A stretch of 64,000 bases of DNA from Nocardioides pantholopis (GCF_003710085.1 NZ_CP033324.1:3597501-3661500), one strand, 5' to 3'; counted from the stretch's first letter, positions 1 through 7,520 are shown. Translations and numbers: made by a program. Notes: generated by a model not told the origin, from the letters alone.

Positions 1-752
1 TACTCCACGGCGCCGGCGGAGGTGTTGTCGACGGTGCCGCAGCCCAGGAGCTCCAGCTGGGCGGGGAGGTGGTCGACCAGGACCGCGTCGTTGCTCGCGG
101 CCTCGTGGTTGTTGGTCACCTTCAGCCGGTAGGTCGTGTCGTGGTCGTGCACACCGCGGAGCAGCTCGTGCTCGGGGCTCGGCTCGGACTTCTCCACCTT
201 GATCGCGGTGATCGCGGTGGTGGCCGTCGTGGCGGGGGTCTGCTGGGTCGCGCCGTCGCGGTAGGTGCCGTTCGTGTTGAAGCGGGGAACCGTGCGGGGG
301 TTCGTGTTCACGTAGGCCTGGCCGGTGACCGTGAACGTCGCGCCGACCCGCAGCGTGGCGGCGTTCGGCAGGACCTCGAACTGCACCGCCTGCTCCGCCC
401 CGGCGGGGAGGTCGCTGACGTTCGCCCAGATCAGCGTCTGCCCGATCACCTGCGGCGCGCCGCCCTCGGTCGGGCTGGTCGGGCCCGCCTTGAACGACAC
501 TCCGGCGGGCAGCACGACGCGGAGGCTCAGGTTGTACGCCGGGTCGGCACCGGTGTTCCTGGCCGTCAGCGTCACCGACGACGCGGCGCCCACCAGCGTG
601 GTGGCGTCGGCCGTCGTGGTCAGCCCCAGGGCGGGCGCCGCCACGGCCGGAGTGATGGGCAGGGCCACCAGGAGCGCGGTTCCCAGCAGCGCGGCGAGGA
701 GTCCCGCCAGCCGCGGCCGACTCCGGCTGCCTCGCGGCGTACTGGTCCTCAT
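1..752 (-). CDS. Secreted DUF11-repeat surface protein, C-terminus beyond the window
   Basis: The reading frame is open to the left edge, so only about 250 N-terminal residues are visible. It starts at ATG 752 with an Arg-rich n-region, a hydrophobic stretch (LAGLLAALLGTALLVALP) and an AVAAP-like signal peptidase site. Beta-rich sequence with the marks of DUF11 domains follows (LTARNTGADPAYNLSLRVVL, then YRLKVTNNHEAASNDAVLVD). DUF11 domains are extracellular Ig-like modules, often in sortase-anchored proteins. A class E sortase lies divergently 280 bp away and could be its anchoring enzyme. That link is inferred, because any sorting signal is outside the window. Confidence 0.85.
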   Translation of the reverse strand, partial: MRTSTPRGSRSRPRLAGLLAALLGTALLVALPITPAVAAPALGLTTTADATTLVGAASSVTLTARNTGADPAYNLSLRVVLPAGVSFKAGPTSPTEGGAPQVIGQTLIWANVSDLPAGAEQAVQFEVLPNAATLRVGATFTVTGQAYVNTNPRTVPRFNTNGTYRDGATQQTPATTATTAITAIKVEKSEPSPEHELLRGVHDHDTTYRLKVTNNHEAASNDAVLVDHLPAQLELLGCGTVDNTSAGAVE

Positions 753-938
753 GTCGTGTCCCTTCGTCACCGGTCAGGCGCACACCGGCCTGGTGCTGCC
801 CACCCGAGGGCGCACCGGAGAGCCGTCGGGCACGAGCCCGGGGAGCGATGAGGGTCTGCGCGACGCACCGAGCGCCGCTCACAGTGGGGGGCGTACCTAG
901 AATTGGGGGTGCTGGACCGGTCCGCCGGGGCTTTCGAA

Positions 939-971
939 GAACCTTCCGGCTCCCTTGAGGGAACCTTGCGG
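939..971. promoter_or_regulatory. Pair of 11-bp direct repeats, 22 bp apart
   Basis: GAACCTTCCGG (939-949) is repeated as GAACCTTGCGG (961-971), 22 bp apart, which is two helical turns. The pair lies between the divergent DUF11 gene and the sortase gene. The spacing suits a regulator binding one face of the helix and controlling one or both genes. Nothing identifies the regulator. A TAGAAT box lies upstream at about 899-904. Confidence 0.35.
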
Positions 972-1034
972 TTCAGCCCGCGCCGGTGAGCGGCGTGCCA
1001 GAATCGATCATCGATGGCGCGCTGGGAGGGCCGG

Positions 1035-1691
1035 ATGGGCAGAGCACGACGTTCCTGGCGCAGCCTGCTGGGAGTCGCGCTGGTGCTGGCCGGGATCGGC
1101 GTCCTGGGCTACCTCGGCTGGCAGTACGCCGGCACGAACTGGGTCGCCGAGCGCAAGCATCAGCAGGTCACCGACGAGCTGCGCGGCGCGTGGAAGGACG
1201 GCGTCAGCGAGCGGGCGACGTCGGCGGGCGTGGCCGGCGCGGTGATCCGGATCCCGCGCTTCGGTGACGACTACGAGGTGCCGGTCCTCGAGGGCAGCTC
1301 GGACACCGTGCTCGCAGCTGGCTTCGGCCACCTCGAGGGCACCGCCGAGCCGGGGGCCCGGGGGAACTACGTGATCTCCGGCCACCGGGTGACCCACGGC
1401 GAGCCGCTGCGCGGCATGCCGGACCTCGAGGTCGGCGACGAGATCCTGGTCGAGACCGCGCGTGCCGTGCACACCTACGAGCTCACCACCGGCGGCGACG
1501 CGCTCTCGGTGCCGTTCACGACCGGCTGGGTGCTCGAGGCACTGCCCCGCAACCCCGACGGCGGGCCGCAGCCGGACCAGCGCGCCGGGTCCCGCCTGCT
1601 CACGCTGACCACCTGCGCGGAGCTGTTCCACACCGACCACCGCCTGGTCGCCTTCGGCCGGCTCGTCGACGTGGAGCACAAGGACGCCTGA
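1035..1691 (+). CDS. Class E sortase
   Basis: Membrane-anchored cysteine transpeptidase that would join surface proteins to the cell wall. A short basic N-terminus precedes one membrane segment (LLGVALVLAGIGVLGYLGW). The sortase fold follows, with catalytic His at about residue 117 (SGHRVTHGE), Cys at about 194 (LTLTTCAEL) and Arg at about 203 (HTDHRLVAF). The TLTTC motif and the length of about 218 residues fit actinobacterial class E sortases. ATG 1035 is preferred because GGGAGGG lies 4 bases before it; an in-frame ATG at 1014 would add seven residues. The divergent DUF11 protein is a plausible substrate. Confidence 0.9.
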   Translation: MGRARRSWRSLLGVALVLAGIGVLGYLGWQYAGTNWVAERKHQQVTDELRGAWKDGVSERATSAGVAGAVIRIPRFGDDYEVPVLEGSSDTVLAAGFGHLEGTAEPGARGNYVISGHRVTHGEPLRGMPDLEVGDEILVETARAVHTYELTTGGDALSVPFTTGWVLEALPRNPDGGPQPDQRAGSRLLTLTTCAELFHTDHRLVAFGRLVDVEHKDA

Positions 1692-1697
1692 GGGTCG

Positions 1698-1802
1698 GTG
1701 ATCGAGCCGGCCGAGCCCCTGGGCGAGGCCGTGTCGAGATCCCCGCACCCGACGACGTACGCCGGGGCGGGATCTCGACACGTTCGCTGCGCTCGCGGCT
1801 GA
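1698..1802. repeat. Dispersed intergenic repeat, copy A
   Basis: Two modules are present. One runs GGTGATCGAGCC to GTGTCGAGATCCC (1698-1746), and the other runs GGGATCTCGACACG to GCGGCTGACC (about 1770-1803). The reverse complement of the first nearly matches 10291-10345, and the second matches the neighbouring module at about 10346-10390. The modules are in swapped order in the two copies. This looks like a genome-dispersed palindromic repeat of the kind seen in Nocardioides intergenic DNA. Confidence 0.7.
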
Positions 1803-1807
1803 CCAAC

Positions 1808-1891
1808 GGAAGTCCCGACTCGACCGCCGGAAGTCCCGACTCGACCCCCGGAAGTCCCGACTCGACCACCGGAAGTCCCGACTCAACCCGC
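1808..1891. repeat. Four tandem 21-bp repeats
   Basis: The unit GGAAGTCCCGACTCGACC plus three variable bases begins at 1808, 1829, 1850 and 1871. The last unit has one change (CTCAACC). The array sits between the dispersed repeat and the stop codon of sseC, so it lies in the 3' region of that convergent operon. No coding function is seen. Confidence 0.85.
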
Positions 1892-1902
1892 CGGGCGGTG
1901 GA

Positions 1903-2199
1903 TCAGATCGAGACGGTGACCTCGGCGATGTTGCCGGTGGAGGCGTGCACCAGACGGTCGACGGGGTCGGCCTTCGGGGCCAGGGTGCGCAGGGTCCACT
2001 CGCCGTCGCCGGCGAAGAAGCGGAAGTGGCCGCTCGCCGAGGTCGGGACCTCGGCGGTGAACTCACCGGTGCGGTCGAGCAGCCGCACGTAGGCGTTGCC
2101 GACCGGCTCCTCGCCGCGCAGCACCTGGCCCTGGATGATGGCCTCCTTCGCGACGTTCACGCCGTCGAGCGAGAGTCCACCCTCGGTCGCACCGCACAT
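1903..2199 (-). CDS. sseC: SseC-like DUF1416 protein
   Basis: Small 98-residue protein of the DUF1416/SseC family, which accompanies thiosulfate sulfurtransferase in actinobacteria. It begins MCGATEGG and has a beta-rich body (IIQGQVLRGEEPVGNAYVRL) resembling a carboxypeptidase-regulatory-like fold. Its ATG overlaps the sulfurtransferase stop codon (TGATG), so the two are translationally coupled. The biochemical role is unknown. M. tuberculosis sseC/cysA2 has the same pairing, so a role in sulfur transfer is inferred from context. Confidence 0.9.
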   Translation of the reverse strand: MCGATEGGLSLDGVNVAKEAIIQGQVLRGEEPVGNAYVRLLDRTGEFTAEVPTSASGHFRFFAGDGEWTLRTLAPKADPVDRLVHASTGNIAEVTVSI

Positions 2200-3047
2200 C
2201 AGACGGTCCCGGGCTCGTCGCCGAGGGTGACCGGCACGCCGACGAGGGAGCCGTACTCGGTCCAGGAGCCGTCGTAGTTCTTCACGCTCTGGTGGCCGAG
2301 GAGCTCCTTGAGCACGAACCACGCGATCGAGGAGCGCTCGCCGATGCGGCACAGGGCGATGGTCTCCTTGGAGTCGTCGATGCCGACCTCCGCGTAGAGC
2401 GCCTTGAGCTGCTCGTCGGACTTGAAGGTGCCGTCGTCGTTGCAGTTCTTGCTCCACGGCACGTTCAGCGACGTGGGGATGTGGCCGGCGCGCTGGGCCT
2501 GCTCCTGCGGGAGGTGCGCCGGGGCCATCAGCCGGCCGGCGTACTCGTCGGGGCTGCGCACGTCGATGAGGTTCTTGGCGCCGATGGCGTCGACGACCTC
2601 GTCGCGGTAGGCACGGATCGAGCGGTCCTGGTCCTGCGCGACGTACGACGTCTTCTCGCGGGTCGGGATCTCGGTGACCAGCTCGCGGGAGTCCAGCTCC
2701 CACTTCTTGCGGCCGCCGTCCATCAGCTTGACGTCGGTGTGGCCGTAGAGCTTGAAGTACCAGAAGGCGTACGCCGCGAACCAGTTGTTGTTGCCGCCGT
2801 AGAGCACGACCGTGTCGTCGTTGGCCACGCCGCGGTCGGACAGGAGCGCCTCGAACTGCTGCTTGTTGACGAAGTCGCGCAGGACCTGGTCCTGGAGGTC
2901 GGTCGTCCAGTCGAGCTTGATGGCGCCCCGGATGTGGCCCTTGTCGTAGGCGGTGGTGTCCTCGTCGACCTCGATGAGGACGACCTTCGGGTCGTCGAGG
3001 TGCTCCTCGACCCACTGGACGGTGACGAGGCTGTTCTCGCGGCTCAT
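2199..3047 (-). CDS. cysA2: Thiosulfate/3-mercaptopyruvate sulfurtransferase (rhodanese)
   Basis: A 282-residue double-rhodanese enzyme that moves sulfane sulfur from a donor such as thiosulfate to a thiol acceptor. The N-terminal inactive rhodanese domain (about 8-125) has the LYGGNNNWFAAYAFW segment. The C-terminal active domain (about 155-280) carries the catalytic loop CRIGERSS with Cys233. The length matches mycobacterial CysA2 (about 277 residues). The start has AAAGG upstream. It is the middle gene of DUF4395-cysA2-sseC and lies downstream of a cysteine-type leader peptide, which suggests induction when cysteine is scarce. Confidence 0.93.
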   Translation of the reverse strand: MSRENSLVTVQWVEEHLDDPKVVLIEVDEDTTAYDKGHIRGAIKLDWTTDLQDQVLRDFVNKQQFEALLSDRGVANDDTVVLYGGNNNWFAAYAFWYFKLYGHTDVKLMDGGRKKWELDSRELVTEIPTREKTSYVAQDQDRSIRAYRDEVVDAIGAKNLIDVRSPDEYAGRLMAPAHLPQEQAQRAGHIPTSLNVPWSKNCNDDGTFKSDEQLKALYAEVGIDDSKETIALCRIGERSSIAWFVLKELLGHQSVKNYDGSWTEYGSLVGVPVTLGDEPGTV

Positions 3048-3117
3048 GGTGTCTACCTTTCTGTTGCGCCGATCGGCGCGGGGTCTGGGATGGGGCAGTG
3101 GAAGCGGAAGGGCGGGC

Positions 3118-3615
3118 TCAGGCCCGCAGCACCGAGCCGGCACGGCCCCGGGTGGCGCGGTCGAGCAGCAGGTACATCTCGCAGCCGAGGCAGAACCGGA
3201 ACACCGCGTTGAGGAGCGCGGCGACCAGAGCGAAGCCGGTGGCGACCAGGCCGAGCAGCGTCAGGCCGGTCGTGAACCCGGCCAGGGCGACCAGCGCGAA
3301 CGCCAGCCCGACGAGCTGGGCGAAGCGGGGCGGGCGGGCGTCCTCGAGCTCGGCCACGCCCGTCAGGCGGGGGCGCACCCAGGTGCGGAACGCCCACGCG
3401 GTCGGGGTGTGCTGAACCCCGCGTAGGGCGCCGATCGCGAAGAGCAGCGCCTGGACGGCGATCAGGATCGTCGCGACCGGGGTCGGCGTCGCCAGCACGG
3501 CGACGAGCACGACGGCGGTGACGGCGGCCGTGAACTGCGGGCCGCGGGCGTCGATCGAGGTGGCGCCGGCGTCGCCGGGGACCCCGGTGTGCGGCTCGGT
3601 ACTGGTGGTCGGCAT
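3118..3615 (-). CDS. DUF4395 membrane protein
   Basis: A 165-residue integral membrane protein with about four hydrophobic segments and the family hallmark FCLGCEMYLL near the C-terminus, a conserved Cys pair in a membrane context. DUF4395 proteins regularly sit between thioredoxin-like ThiX and CysA2 in actinobacteria, so a part in thiol or sulfur handling at the membrane is plausible but unproven. A GCAGGAG ribosome site precedes the ATG. It is the first full gene after the leader peptide, with a 128-base gap that contains the possible attenuator hairpin. Confidence 0.88.
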   Translation of the reverse strand: MPTTSTEPHTGVPGDAGATSIDARGPQFTAAVTAVVLVAVLATPTPVATILIAVQALLFAIGALRGVQHTPTAWAFRTWVRPRLTGVAELEDARPPRFAQLVGLAFALVALAGFTTGLTLLGLVATGFALVAALLNAVFRFCLGCEMYLLLDRATRGRAGSVLRA

Positions 3616-3687
3616 GTCATCTCCTGCAGGGAACGGGAAACCCGGGCGCTGGGCACAGGATCCGATCGGCGCCTCTGCGCGCTCCCC

Positions 3688-3710
3688 GCGAGATTACTGC
3701 AGTAACTCGC
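3688..3710 (-). promoter_or_regulatory. Inverted repeat in the leader-DUF4395 gap, possible attenuator hairpin
   Basis: GCGAG-A-TTACTG is followed directly by CAGTAA-CTCGC, an 11-bp inverted repeat with one bulged A and a perfect 12-bp core, TTACTGCAGTAA. It lies 34 bases after the leader-peptide stop and 73 bases before DUF4395. In the minus-strand RNA it would form a hairpin where an attenuation or anti-Shine-Dalgarno element is expected. There is no U-run, so simple Rho-independent termination is unlikely. It could also be a DNA-level operator. Confidence 0.45.
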
Positions 3711-3743
3711 TAGACAATCAAGAGCAGATTCGACCGGGTCCTG

Positions 3744-3821
3744 TCAGGACATCCGACACAGCGACGAGCGCACGCGGCAGTGGTCCACTGCGCGTCGCTT
3801 GGTCAGCCAGGTCGAGGACAT
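3744..3821 (-). CDS. Cysteine-type leader peptide (25 residues) of the sulfur operon
   Basis: The short frame starts MSSTWLTKRRAVDHC and ends RVRSSLCRMS. It matches the pattern LxxRRxVDxxRVxSxxC of actinobacterial leader peptides found upstream of sulfur genes, with Cys at residues 15 and 22. A TACTGT box lies 7 bases before the ATG and there is no ribosome site, so the mRNA is probably leaderless, as reported for cysteine-responsive leaders in mycobacteria. Ribosome stalling at the Cys codons would report low cysteinyl-tRNA and alter expression of DUF4395-cysA2-sseC. The peptide pattern is seen; the mechanism is inferred. Confidence 0.8.
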   Translation of the reverse strand: MSSTWLTKRRAVDHCRVRSSLCRMS

Positions 3822-3913
3822 GAGGGCAACAGTAGGCAGCGGGGCCGGGTTCTCCCCTATTCGATCCCACATTCCGGACGCGGTGTCCGCGATGTGGACG
3901 AGGGGCTGGCCGG

Positions 3914-4336
3914 TCACGACGCGGCGGCGCCGAGCGCCGCGATCACCTGCTCGCGGCGCGGGGCGCCCGCGGCGCGGGAGACCTCGTGCCCGCCGCCGTC
4001 GAGGACCAGCGTGGTCGGCGTCCGCACGATGCCGAGGTCGCGGACCAGCTGGAGGTGCTGCTCGGCGTCGATCTCGACGTGGGCGACGCCCGGGACCAGA
4101 TCGGCGACCTCGGCGAGGGTACGGCGAGTGACGCGGCACGGCGCGCAGAACGCCGTGGAGAACTGCACCAGCGTGGCCCGCTCCCCCGGCGGCGTGCTCG
4201 TCGCGGGCGCCACCCGGGCCCAGGTGCTCGGCTCGGCCTCGTGGGCCCGGAATCGCCCGTCGGTGCGGGCGCGGTAGCCGCCGAAGGCCAACGCCACCAG
4301 CACGGCAGCGAGCGCGATCCACAGCCCCGTCGTCAT
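3914..4336 (-). CDS. thiX: ThiX-like membrane-anchored thioredoxin
   Basis: A 140-residue protein with an N-terminal membrane segment (LWIALAAVLVALAFGGY) and a thioredoxin fold. The redox motif CAPC is at residues 64-67 in VQFSTAFCAPCRVTRR, and the cis-Pro is in RTPTTL (about 105-108). It would exchange disulfides on the outer or inner face of the membrane. Length and position, upstream of DUF4395-cysA2-sseC, match Rv0816c ThiX. It ends 93 bp before the leader peptide, which has its own probable promoter, so thiX may be transcribed separately. Confidence 0.88.
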   Translation of the reverse strand: MTTGLWIALAAVLVALAFGGYRARTDGRFRAHEAEPSTWARVAPATSTPPGERATLVQFSTAFCAPCRVTRRTLAEVADLVPGVAHVEIDAEQHLQLVRDLGIVRTPTTLVLDGGGHEVSRAAGAPRREQVIAALGAAAS

Positions 4337-4399
4337 GCCGGTCCCAACCACCGGCCGGCCCCCGGCATTCCGGACCCCGGCCATCCCTAGGGTGGGGCG

Positions 4400-4600
4400 G
4401 TGCTCCGGATCCTGCTCGCCCTCGTCGCGGCCGCCGTGATGACGATGCTGATGGTGCTCCTGGTGGCCGGGCACGGGCCCTGGGCGGGCGAGGTCGTCTG
4501 GCGGCTGAGCCCGGGCCGCGGCGTCAACGCCGGCGACCTGCCGGTCTTCGCCAGCTGGGTGGTCGGCATGCTGGCCTGCGCCGGGCTGGCGCGGGACTGA
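4400..4600 (+). CDS. Small two-segment membrane protein
   Basis: 66 residues starting at GTG 4400, five bases after a TAGGGT box, so probably leaderless. Two hydrophobic segments (ILLALVAAAVMTMLMVLLVAG and VFASWVVGMLACAGLA) flank a loop rich in Arg and Gly. No family is recognised. It is divergent from thiX by about 63 bp. The hydrophobic layout and the promoter support a real gene, but it is short. Confidence 0.55.
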   Translation: MLRILLALVAAAVMTMLMVLLVAGHGPWAGEVVWRLSPGRGVNAGDLPVFASWVVGMLACAGLARD

Positions 4601-4696
4601 CCCCAGCCTGACGCGGGAAACTCGAGGATTCGGGCCGCTGCGGCGCGGGTATAGGACTGACGGACCCGTTCGACCGACCCATCGCCCGGAGATCCC

Positions 4697-4840
4697 ATGA
4701 CGCTCCTCGTCATCCTGGCCGCTCTCGCGCTCTGGCTCGCCCTCTCGGTCCCGCTCGGCATCGCGATCGGCCGCTCGCTCGCGGCCGCCCGGCACGACGA
4801 GCACCGGATCAGCGGCCGAGCCCGCGATCTCGCCACCTAG
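4697..4840 (+). CDS. 47-residue single-pass membrane protein
   Basis: ATG 4697 has GGAG five bases upstream. The product has one hydrophobic N-terminal segment ([19 protein letters not shown]) followed by a polar, Arg/His-rich tail ending in RARDLAT. It resembles the small hypothetical membrane proteins common in actinobacteria. No function can be assigned. It lies between another small membrane protein and hsp20. Confidence 0.55.
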   Translation: MTLLVILAALALWLALSVPLGIAIGRSLAAARHDEHRISGRARDLAT

Positions 4841-4923
4841 GGAACCCCGCTGGGCCCGCGGACCCGTGGCTGCGTTTCGGCCCCGGACCTACAGTCGAAC
4901 GTGACCGACCTCACACCCCCGCG

Positions 4924-4941
4924 TCCGACCCACGTGGGTCG
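4924..4941. promoter_or_regulatory. Perfect 18-bp palindrome upstream of hsp20
   Basis: CCGACCCACGTGGGTCGG is fully self-complementary with a CACGTG core, and ends 30 bp before the hsp20 ATG. A TACAGT box at about 4890 would place it in the 5' untranslated region. GGTCGG at its right end can also pair with CCGACC just before AAGGAGG. It could therefore be an operator or part of an RNA fold that controls the ribosome site. It does not match the HspR HAIR consensus. Confidence 0.5.
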
Positions 4942-4971
4942 GTCGCCCTGACCCGACCAAGGAGGACCTCC

Positions 4972-5397
4972 ATGTTGCTGCGCACCACTGACCCGTTCCG
5001 TGACTTCGACCGGCTCACCCAACAGCTGCTCGGCAGCGCGAGCCGTCCCACGGTCATGCCGATGGACGCCTGGCGCGAGGGCGACCGCTTCGTCATCGAG
5101 TTCGACCTCCCCGGAGTCTCCCCGGAGAGCATCGACCTCGACGTCGAGCGCAACGTCCTCACGGTCGGCGCCGAGCGCCCCGGCCGCAGCGAGGACGGCG
5201 AGATGCTCGCCAGCGAGCGCCCGCGCGGGTCGTTCAGCCGCCAGCTCGTCCTCGGCGACAACCTCGACCTCGAGCGCATCGAGGCGTCGTACGACGCGGG
5301 CGTGCTGCGCCTGGTCGTCCCGGTCGCCGAGCGCGCCAAGCCGCGCAAGATCGAGGTGACCTCCTCCGGGCAGGGGAACACCGCTATCAACAGCTGA
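4972..5397 (+). CDS. Hsp20/alpha-crystallin family small heat-shock protein
   Basis: A 141-residue ATP-independent holdase that binds unfolding proteins in the cytoplasm. The N-terminus [20 protein letters not shown] is typical of actinobacterial Hsp18/Hsp20. The alpha-crystallin domain spans about 35-130 ([20 protein letters not shown] to [20 protein letters not shown]) and includes the A-x-x-x-G-V-L-x-L signature. A strong AAGGAGG precedes the ATG. A palindrome lies just upstream and a strong terminator just downstream, so it is a single-gene unit. Confidence 0.93.
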   Translation: MLLRTTDPFRDFDRLTQQLLGSASRPTVMPMDAWREGDRFVIEFDLPGVSPESIDLDVERNVLTVGAERPGRSEDGEMLASERPRGSFSRQLVLGDNLDLERIEASYDAGVLRLVVPVAERAKPRKIEVTSSGQGNTAINS

Positions 5398-5409
5398 CCA
5401 AGCATCAGT

Positions 5410-5442
5410 CGAGGGCGGGAGGCCGGTGGCCTCCCGCCCTCG
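5410..5442. terminator. Strong bidirectional hairpin terminator
   Basis: CGAGGGCGGGAGGCC pairs perfectly with GGCCTCCCGCCCTCG around a 3-base loop (15-bp stem). It sits between the convergent hsp20 and moaD-like genes, 13 bp after the hsp20 stop. No clear T-run follows, which is common in high-GC actinobacteria. Confidence 0.75.
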
Positions 5443-5458
5443 GCGCGTGCTGCGGGCC

Positions 5459-5761
5459 TCAGCCGCCGGCGAACGGCGGCAGGAACTCCACCGAGGTGCC
5501 GGGCCGGACCAGCACCGACTCGGGATCCTCGCGCCCGACCGGCTGGTCGCCGAGCAGCACCGAGCAGCTGGCGATCACCTCGGGGAGCCGGGTGCCGGGG
5601 TGTCGGGCGACCACCTCGCGCATCACCTCGCCCAGCGGCACCGGGCCGGAGACCTCGACCAGATCCTCGGGCGTCCCGGCCGCGGCCTTCGCCGCGGCCC
5701 AGTACCGGACGCGGATGATCTCCGTCTCTTTCACCTGGGGCTCTTCCACTGTGTCGGCCAC
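5459..5761 (-). CDS. MoaD/ThiS-family sulfur carrier protein
   Basis: About 100 residues with a ubiquitin-like beta-grasp fold and C-terminal Gly-Gly (EFLPPFAGG), where the sulfur carrier thiocarboxylate is made by an E1-like enzyme. [14 protein letters not shown] and [17 protein letters not shown] match the MoaD/ThiS pattern. It could serve molybdopterin, thiamine or cysteine-type sulfur delivery; the nearby sulfur genes favour a general sulfur-carrier role. The start is uncertain: GTG 5761 is chosen, but later in-frame GTG codons would shorten the non-conserved N-terminus. Divergent from glnR by 82 bp. Confidence 0.82.
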   Translation of the reverse strand: MADTVEEPQVKETEIIRVRYWAAAKAAAGTPEDLVEVSGPVPLGEVMREVVARHPGTRLPEVIASCSVLLGDQPVGREDPESVLVRPGTSVEFLPPFAGG

Positions 5762-5843
5762 GTTACCTATTGTTCCCCTAGCACCAGGCCGGAGCCCAGC
5801 GTCGCGTTTCGGTCCCCATCCCGTTGGCGGGAGGAGACCAGCC

Positions 5844-6620
5844 ATGAGCGCCCTTTTGCTGTTGACCAGCGCCCTGCAGACGTCCACCGAGGTGCTGCCC
5901 GCCCTCGGTCTGCTGGGCCACCAGGTCAAGATCCTGCCCGCCGAGGGCAGCGCGCTGCTCGAGGCGCCCGACTCCGACCTGCTGCTCGTCGACGGCCGCC
6001 AGGACCTGGCCCACGCCCGCGACCTGTGCCGGCTGATCCGCACCACCGGCACCGACGTCCCGGTCCTCCTCGTCGTCACCGAGGGCGGCCTGGCGGTCGT
6101 CAACCAGGACTGGGGCATGGACGACGTCGTCCTGCACACCTGCGGGCCCGCCGAGCTCGGGGCCCGGATCAAGCTGGCGATCGGCCGGCTCGCCGCGCAG
6201 CGCGAGGCCGCCGACCCCGACGCCCACCTGATCCGCTCCGGCGAGGTCCTCGTCGACGAGGCCACCTACACCGCGAAGGTCGGCGGGCGCGCGCTCGACC
6301 TGACCTTCAAGGAGTTCGAGCTGCTGAAGTTCCTCGCCCAGCACCCGGGCCGGGTCTTCACCCGCCAGCAGCTGCTCCAGGAGGTGTGGGGCTACGACTA
6401 CTTCGGCGGCACCCGCACCGTCGACGTCCACGTCCGGCGGCTGCGCGCCAAGCTCGGCCCTGAGAACGAGACCCTGATCGGCACCGTCCGCAACGTCGGC
6501 TACCGCTTCGTGCTCCCTGCCAAGGAGAAGGAGGCGGCCGCCGACGCTCGCGCCACCGAGTCCAGCACCCAGGCCAGCCCCGAGGCCAGCCCCCAGACCA
6601 CCACCGAGCCGGTCGTCTGA
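5844..6620 (+). CDS. glnR: GlnR-type orphan response regulator
   Basis: 258-residue OmpR/PhoB-type transcription factor. The receiver-like N-domain carries GlnR-specific strings ([33 protein letters not shown] and [20 protein letters not shown]). The C-terminal winged helix (about 135-230) has [20 protein letters not shown] and [16 protein letters not shown]. GlnR proteins control nitrogen assimilation genes without phosphorylation by a partner kinase. GAGGAG lies upstream of ATG 5844. The last 25 residues are a Glu/Ala/Thr/Ser-rich tail. It precedes mshD, as Rv0818 precedes Rv0819 in M. tuberculosis. Confidence 0.92.
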   Translation: MSALLLLTSALQTSTEVLPALGLLGHQVKILPAEGSALLEAPDSDLLLVDGRQDLAHARDLCRLIRTTGTDVPVLLVVTEGGLAVVNQDWGMDDVVLHTCGPAELGARIKLAIGRLAAQREAADPDAHLIRSGEVLVDEATYTAKVGGRALDLTFKEFELLKFLAQHPGRVFTRQQLLQEVWGYDYFGGTRTVDVHVRRLRAKLGPENETLIGTVRNVGYRFVLPAKEKEAAADARATESSTQASPEASPQTTTEPVV

Positions 6621-6640
6621 GCGGCCGTAGGCTGGCCGGC

Positions 6641-7495
6641 GTGCCTCCCACGAGCGAGTCCCCTGAGCAGCGTGTGCCCGAGGTCGAGCAGATCGCCCGG
6701 GAGGCCGAGGCGTACGACGGCGCCGCGCCGCTCGACGAGGCGACCGGGATCGCGCTGCGGCGCCACCCGGAGCGGGTCCGGACCTGGGTCGACGCGGACG
6801 GCTTCGCGCTCCTCGTCGGGAGCGAGCTGAGCCTCGTCGTACGACCCGACGCCCGCGGGCGCGGCCGGGGCCGGGACCTGCTGGAGCGTGCGCTCGCCGA
6901 TCTCGGGGACCGGGAGCTGCTGGCCTGGTCGCACGGCAACCACCCGGCCGCCGCCGCGCTGGCCGCCGGGCACGGCTTCGCGCGGGTCCGCGACCTGTGG
7001 GTGATGCGCCGGCCGCTGGACGACGACCTGCCAGCGCTCGTCGTGCCCGACGGCGTGACGATCCGCGACTACGACCCGGCGGACCCCGCCGACGCCGCCG
7101 CGGTCGTCCGCGTCAACGCCGCCGCGTTCGCCGCCCACCCCGAGCAGGGCGCGATGGACGCCGCGAACCTGGCCGAGCGGATGTCCCAGGACTGGTTCGA
7201 CCCCGCCGGGCTGCTGCTGGCGGTGCGCGCCGGCGAGGTCGTCGGCTTCCACTGGACCAAACGCCACTCCCCCACCCTCGGCGAGGTCTACGTCGTCGGG
7301 GTCGACCCCGCGGGGCAGGGTGGCGGGCTCGGCAAGGCGCTCACCCTGGCCGGGCTGCACCACCTCCGCGACGGCGGCGCCACCGAGGTGCTGCTCTACG
7401 TGGAGTCCGACAACGACCCGGCCGTGGCTGTCTACTCCCGGCTGGGGTTCCGCCACGACGCCGTCGACACGCACGTGCAGTACCGCCGGGCCTGA
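6641..7495 (+). CDS. mshD: Mycothiol synthase
   Basis: Acetylates Cys-GlcN-Ins with acetyl-CoA, the last step of mycothiol synthesis in the cytoplasm. At 284 residues it has the MshD two-GNAT layout: a degenerate N-terminal domain (about 1-140) and an active C-terminal one (about 150-284). Hallmarks are AAFAAHPEQGAMD, RMSQDWFDPAGLLLA and the acetyl-CoA loop GVDPAGQGGGLGKAL. GTG 6641 follows TAGGCT by 7 bases, so it is probably leaderless. It is only 20 bp after glnR. Confidence 0.94.
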   Translation: MPPTSESPEQRVPEVEQIAREAEAYDGAAPLDEATGIALRRHPERVRTWVDADGFALLVGSELSLVVRPDARGRGRGRDLLERALADLGDRELLAWSHGNHPAAAALAAGHGFARVRDLWVMRRPLDDDLPALVVPDGVTIRDYDPADPADAAAVVRVNAAAFAAHPEQGAMDAANLAERMSQDWFDPAGLLLAVRAGEVVGFHWTKRHSPTLGEVYVVGVDPAGQGGGLGKALTLAGLHHLRDGGATEVLLYVESDNDPAVAVYSRLGFRHDAVDTHVQYRRA

Positions 7496-7520
7496 GCCCG
7501 GCGGGCTGTCTCCGGCCGGC

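Noticed and set aside
1808..1891. Short CRISPR-like array
   Set aside because: The 21-bp units are directly adjacent, without spacers.
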